Source of the DNA: Lucifuga dentata
Taxonomy: Eukaryota; Chordata; Actinopteri; Ophidiiformes; Bythitidae
Assembly (NCBI GenBank): GCA_014773175.1
Contig: VXCM01001245.1
Location: forward strand, 124,001 to 188,000
Reading direction: 5' to 3'
DNA length: 64,000 nucleotides
Shown: piece after piece, positions 60,331 to 64,000 of the stretch
Layout: the number at the start of each line of letters is the position of its first letter
Numbering within the stretch: position 1 is the stretch's first letter
Notes under the pieces: model-generated
Seen by the model: the letters and a program-made list of their open reading frames with translations, nothing else
What the model was told of the DNA's origin: nothing
The model's database searches: none
Position numbers and translations under genes: made by a program

Positions 60331-61427
60331 GTTTTTCTTGCTTTGCTATATTTCAATGGGCCCTTATAGTAAGTATATCCTACTGTACACAGTTGTGGAA
60401 AGTTTGAGACTATAAGTACTTTTATGATCACAACATCTGACACTACACAAAGAAGGCCATTTGGGGAAAGTATGTTACTTTTGTTTTTTTTTAAAGAAAT
60501 TAACAGTTCATTTACTTGCTGTATTTAACTACAGCTGTGAAACACTGTTTTTTTTGTTTTTTTTGTAAGAATTAGTTTTATTCCAGTGTACTCCAGAAGC
60601 AAATAAAGTACTTTAATTCCATCATCATCACCATATTAGCCAACGTTATTTTACATGTAAAGCATAATCAAGTCATATAATGTGATGTATTGTTGGGTTG
60701 GGTTCATCTCAGGTTTTCTAGTGTGCCCTTAGGTACTATGATACTATTTCCATATCTGTTCCCATTTTAAGGCTAAACATGCTTCAACAAAGTTAATTTT
60801 AGCAGAATTGTTAAACTGTCATGAGCCTATAAAAAAAATCAGCTTGTAGATCTGCAACTCATACATCCACATAAAGGTTTGTAGCCTACATGTTCCGAGT
60901 AATAAGCATTTGCTTAATTCAGTGATTTTTATGCACTTAGCTGCATGAATGCTTTGGATCACAATGATTCAGACTGAAGATAATCTATAGTCCTGTTAGA
61001 AGAAATGACTCAGAGTATTAAGTCACATGCTATAAAAATGTCCAGTGGATTTACGGATAATTAAACTATACTGTAATGTGATGTGATGTGACCTTTCTTT
61101 GGTGGCAGCTGTTTCATACACACTGTCCATCCCAGAAATACACAGTATCTACTTTTACCACATTGTTCTCCTACAGAGGAGGAACACAGAGACTTCTGGT
61201 TACATCCAGGAGAGCATCCTGACTAACATAAATTACTACCCCAAACACTGATTACTTCTGTTTTTGATTTATCAGCAGTAAAGACAAATGACCATTCACT
61301 ACATACACTAATGACATCAGTTCCTATTTCCAGCTCTGCTGCGTTCTAGTGGGCAACAAGACGCTTATTTTGAGAGGCCTGTCTTCCTCAGATTCAGCCT
61401 TTAAACATGTAGTCTTACAAAAGAAAG
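60331..61427. other. intergenic / 5' region of the plus-strand gene
   Basis: AT-rich, with a T/G homopolymer tract near 60548. Upstream exons of the plus-strand gene could be here, but I cannot identify one. Confidence 0.5.
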
Positions 61428-61649
61428 ATTTTAGCCCTCTGCAGTCTAAAATCACATGGGTCACATTGTTTGATGATTTTTGGAGACTTTTCTTCATTTT
61501 CTAGAATATTCTAGAATCCAGTAGAAAATTGATAACTTTTTATAATCTATTTTAGACTTTTTTTTGCTCCTCTCTTTTCAGATTGGATTGTTTTTTTCAA
61601 GAATGAAGAATTTTCTAGAAAAATATTTGAGACTTCAGAGGGTTAAAAT
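61428..61649. mobile_element. short TIR element
   Basis: ATTTTAGCCCTCTGCAGTCT at 61428 and its inverted partner ending at 61649 (AGACTTCAGAGGGTTAAAAT) match over about 25 bp with few mismatches. The roughly 220-bp interior is AT-rich with no ORF. Confidence 0.55.
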
Positions 61650-61933
61650 CGACTTGTACTTGGTCTTTTACATTTGTGGGTCCTGAAACTCTCAGCACAC
61701 TTTGCGTCTTCCTCTTCTTCTTTTTTTTTTTTTTTTTTTTNTTTTTTTTTTTTTTTTTTTGTTTTCTTTCAAAATAGGCCTAAAGAAAAGCGTTAGAATT
61801 GGATCCACAGACAAGGTATTTCTCAACAGCCAGACAGCTAGATTTTGAAACACATTGCTCATGTCTCATTTATTCATTACATTTAACCAAGATTTTTATA
61901 TATTAAACTGTGTTCATTGTTGCTCATATGTAG

Positions 61934-62139
61934 ACACAGTTTCTACTCAAAGGCAGGGAGAGATGGCTGATCCTAACCAGCCATCCATTCAGCAGCATGT
62001 GCCTCACTTCCCTGCAGACTCTTTGAGCTGCTACAAAGACTTCTCCCACAGCAAGTCCTCCCACTCATCATGTCAGTCTGCTCATTCCAGGTCATCCCTC
62101 AGTGACTCACACACTGTGGCAGCTGGACCTGACCACAAG
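61934..62139 (+). CDS. exon of an unrecognised plus-strand gene
   Basis: The acceptor tgctcatatgtag opens the segment; ATG 61963 begins 59 codons in frame to donor AAG|gtaaac. The product starts MADPNQPSIQQHVPHFPADS and is rich in Ser and His (HSKSSHSSCQSAHSRSSLSD). Codon-like texture and two clean splice sites suggest a real exon. It is head-to-head with fryl. In mammals the divergent neighbour of FRYL is OCIAD1, and this is not OCIAD1. Function unknown. Confidence 0.5.
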
Positions 62140-63082
62140 GTAAACAGACACAACTTATGGTGTTCTACTGTGGCAACGTAGACTAATCAGCCCCTCCTAT
62201 TCCTTCGTCAACAGACAGTACAGAAGTGAAGAACAGTGAAGTTATCGTGACTCAAAAGGCAGAAACTTTGCTAAAAACATACTGAAAATTTGCTGCAAAA
62301 TACTTGAGCAGGAATTCTTGTAAAACATAGCAAACACTGTTGTTATTGCATAAAAAAAATTTAATGTCAGTTGCATACACAAGGGTTTAATTTATAATAC
62401 ACTTTAGATTTTTTTTCTCTATTCAAGATGAGCAAATATAATATACATAGCATGACTCTTTATACTATACTATACTTTATACTATACATAGCAAGACTCT
62501 TTGTTTATTAAAGAATCTTTCTTTGTTTATTAAAGAAACTGGAGTAAAATTTGCACCTCCAAAAATATTCTATAATTGTTCATCAAATGTAAGTGAGATC
62601 TGTTCATTGATATAAACTGATAAATTCCTTGCTATAAAGCATAAACAAATATTACAGATTACTTGTTTCCTATTTAATATTTTGTCCCTCTTTGTGCAAA
62701 ATTGCAGTGCAGATTATTAAAAGCCTTTGTCCTGGAAATACTTTGCAGATCATTGACTGAAGGAGTATTTGCTCCCTCTAGTGGCGACAGAGCTCACCTG
62801 AATGCGTATGCTATCAAATAATAAGGTGCAGTACGTTAAAAATAAAAATAAAAATAAAAATAAAGATATTTCAGAAAAATTATATGCAGTATAACATTTA
62901 GTAGAAAAGATAAAAAAAAAAAAGGTCCAGCTGATATATCCACCGCTCCAGTCATCTTTCACCATTCTGTAGGAAAATATAAACACATAAACAATGCATT
63001 CATGCTATTTGAACATGCATGTGTAGTGTACATACGTGTGTACTTGTGATCCATTACCTCTAGCTTTTCACTTGTTCTGCAG

Positions 63083-63214
63083 GTGCAGCTGAAGCTTCTT
63101 TCTTACATTCTTCACAAACATGGGGGCAGGATCTGTTGGGATAATAATCTGTTCAGTGACAGGACTTTCTCATTCCTCTTCATCTCAGCAGCCAACATGC
63201 AGTCCGCATATTAA
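63083..63214 (+). CDS. likely last coding exon of the same plus-strand gene
   Basis: Acceptor cacttgttctgcag at 63082 joins in phase 0 to the previous donor. The frame reads VQLKLLSYILHKHGGRICWD then NNLFSDRTFSFLFISAANMQ SAY and stops at TAA 63212-63214. Together the two exons give about 102 residues. The segment fits no family I can name. Confidence 0.4.
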   Translation: MQLKLLSYILHKHGGRICWDNNLFSDRTFSFLFISAANMQSAY

Positions 63215-63245
63215 TTTGAATTTAATTTGTATGTTTTAATTTTGC

Positions 63246-63251
63246 ATTAAA
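63246..63251 (+). terminator. ATTAAA polyadenylation signal
   Basis: ATTAAA lies 32 bases after the TAA of the putative plus-strand gene, the usual second-best polyadenylation hexamer, and supports the last-exon call. Confidence 0.4.
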
Positions 63252-64000
63252 GCCCACACATGAAGATATTTATTTGAGCTTAAGGTACTGTAACTCACAC
63301 AGATAAGCAGATAAGATAAAGTCCCAAAGAAAAACCTGAACACAGTTTACCCACTGTTGAGCTTCACTTCTTAATTATTTTTAAAATACAATTTTTTATG
63401 CTATTAGAAAAAGACAGAGAACATATATGTTATAAAGGACGATATCTTGAGTCAAAGGTTGTTGAACAAATTTTAGCACAAGACGCTGAAAGTGGTTTAA
63501 ATTGGCATAAATTGAGCCACCAACTCACCACCAGCTGCTGTGTGGCTTTTATTATTATCTTTTTATTCATATTAATCTTGCAGGCTTGCAGCAGAAATAT
63601 GACTGAATAGGTTGTGCTATACATTGCACAATTTTAAAAAAAATCTTGATTTATATACTAATTTTGTCAGCATCTTTGTGCTAATACAAAAAGAATACAA
63701 CCCTTAATCTGCAGTTTTTCTTAAGCATTTTTATTCTCAGTATGCTACTGCATTGCTGAAAATAGGTTACATATACCTGCATAATTTAAGTCAGAATTTT
63801 TCAGTTCAAGTTAACCTGCCCAGTGGATAGAAATATAACATAATATAAACAAATAAAGGCAAACTGGCTTATTTAAAATTCAGTCTTATCTGGTTTATAC
63901 CCTCAATGTCAACAGATATTCTTATGGCCAGGTCAATTTTAATTTGAAATCTGGAAAGCACATTATACCAAAAACTTTGAGTTGATTTCCCATGACAAGG
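63252..64000. other. right end of window, no gene seen
   Basis: AT-rich; an ORF at 63398-63610 has no splice sites or similarity. Nothing recognised. Confidence 0.6.

Overview
The window is vertebrate nuclear DNA, almost certainly from a teleost fish. The evidence is many short minus-strand exons with GT-AG borders, large AT-rich introns, CA/GA microsatellites, a LINE with a GATG-type 3' tail of the kind found in fish, several TIR transposon remnants, and a promoter region full of TTAGC/TAACGTTA words. No prokaryotic features, CRISPR array, rRNA or tRNA gene was seen.

One gene fills most of the window. It is fryl (FRY-like), a giant FRY/Furry/Tao3/Mor2-family scaffold protein, on the minus strand. 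I placed 50 constitutive coding exons (called c1 to c50, 5' to 3') between 32298 and the left edge. Joined in silico, and after discounting three assembly duplications inside exons, they give one open frame of about 2468 codons from the downstream ATG at 32209. The family member is about 3000 residues long, so roughly the last 500 residues lie beyond base 1. The FRYL paralogue is chosen over FRY because the peptides follow FRYL, for example [19 protein letters not shown] and HLDIYSGLNSNLNRQHHR.

The 5' end is complex. A likely noncoding exon 1 with CCAAT motifs sits near 60.0-60.2 kb. Two further putative first coding exons, at 47.7 kb and 41.3 kb, splice in the same phase into exon c1, whose frame is open upstream of its own ATG. 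Candidate small cassette exons of 9, 45, 30 and 27 nt are also present.

Right of the fryl promoter, on the plus strand, two exon-like segments (61934-62139 and 63083-63214) join in frame and are followed by a polyadenylation signal. They suggest a small divergent gene that I do not recognise.

The introns hold transposon remnants: a TTAA-flanked family with roughly 90-bp terminal inverted repeats (five copies, one split by a LINE with an 11-bp target duplication), two Tc1/mariner relics, a PIF/Harbinger-like MITE, other TIR elements, and two non-LTR retrotransposon fragments. Twenty single-N positions mark contig joins. Most are flanked by the same 62-67 bp on both sides, an assembly artefact that breaks or lengthens several fryl exons and repeats.
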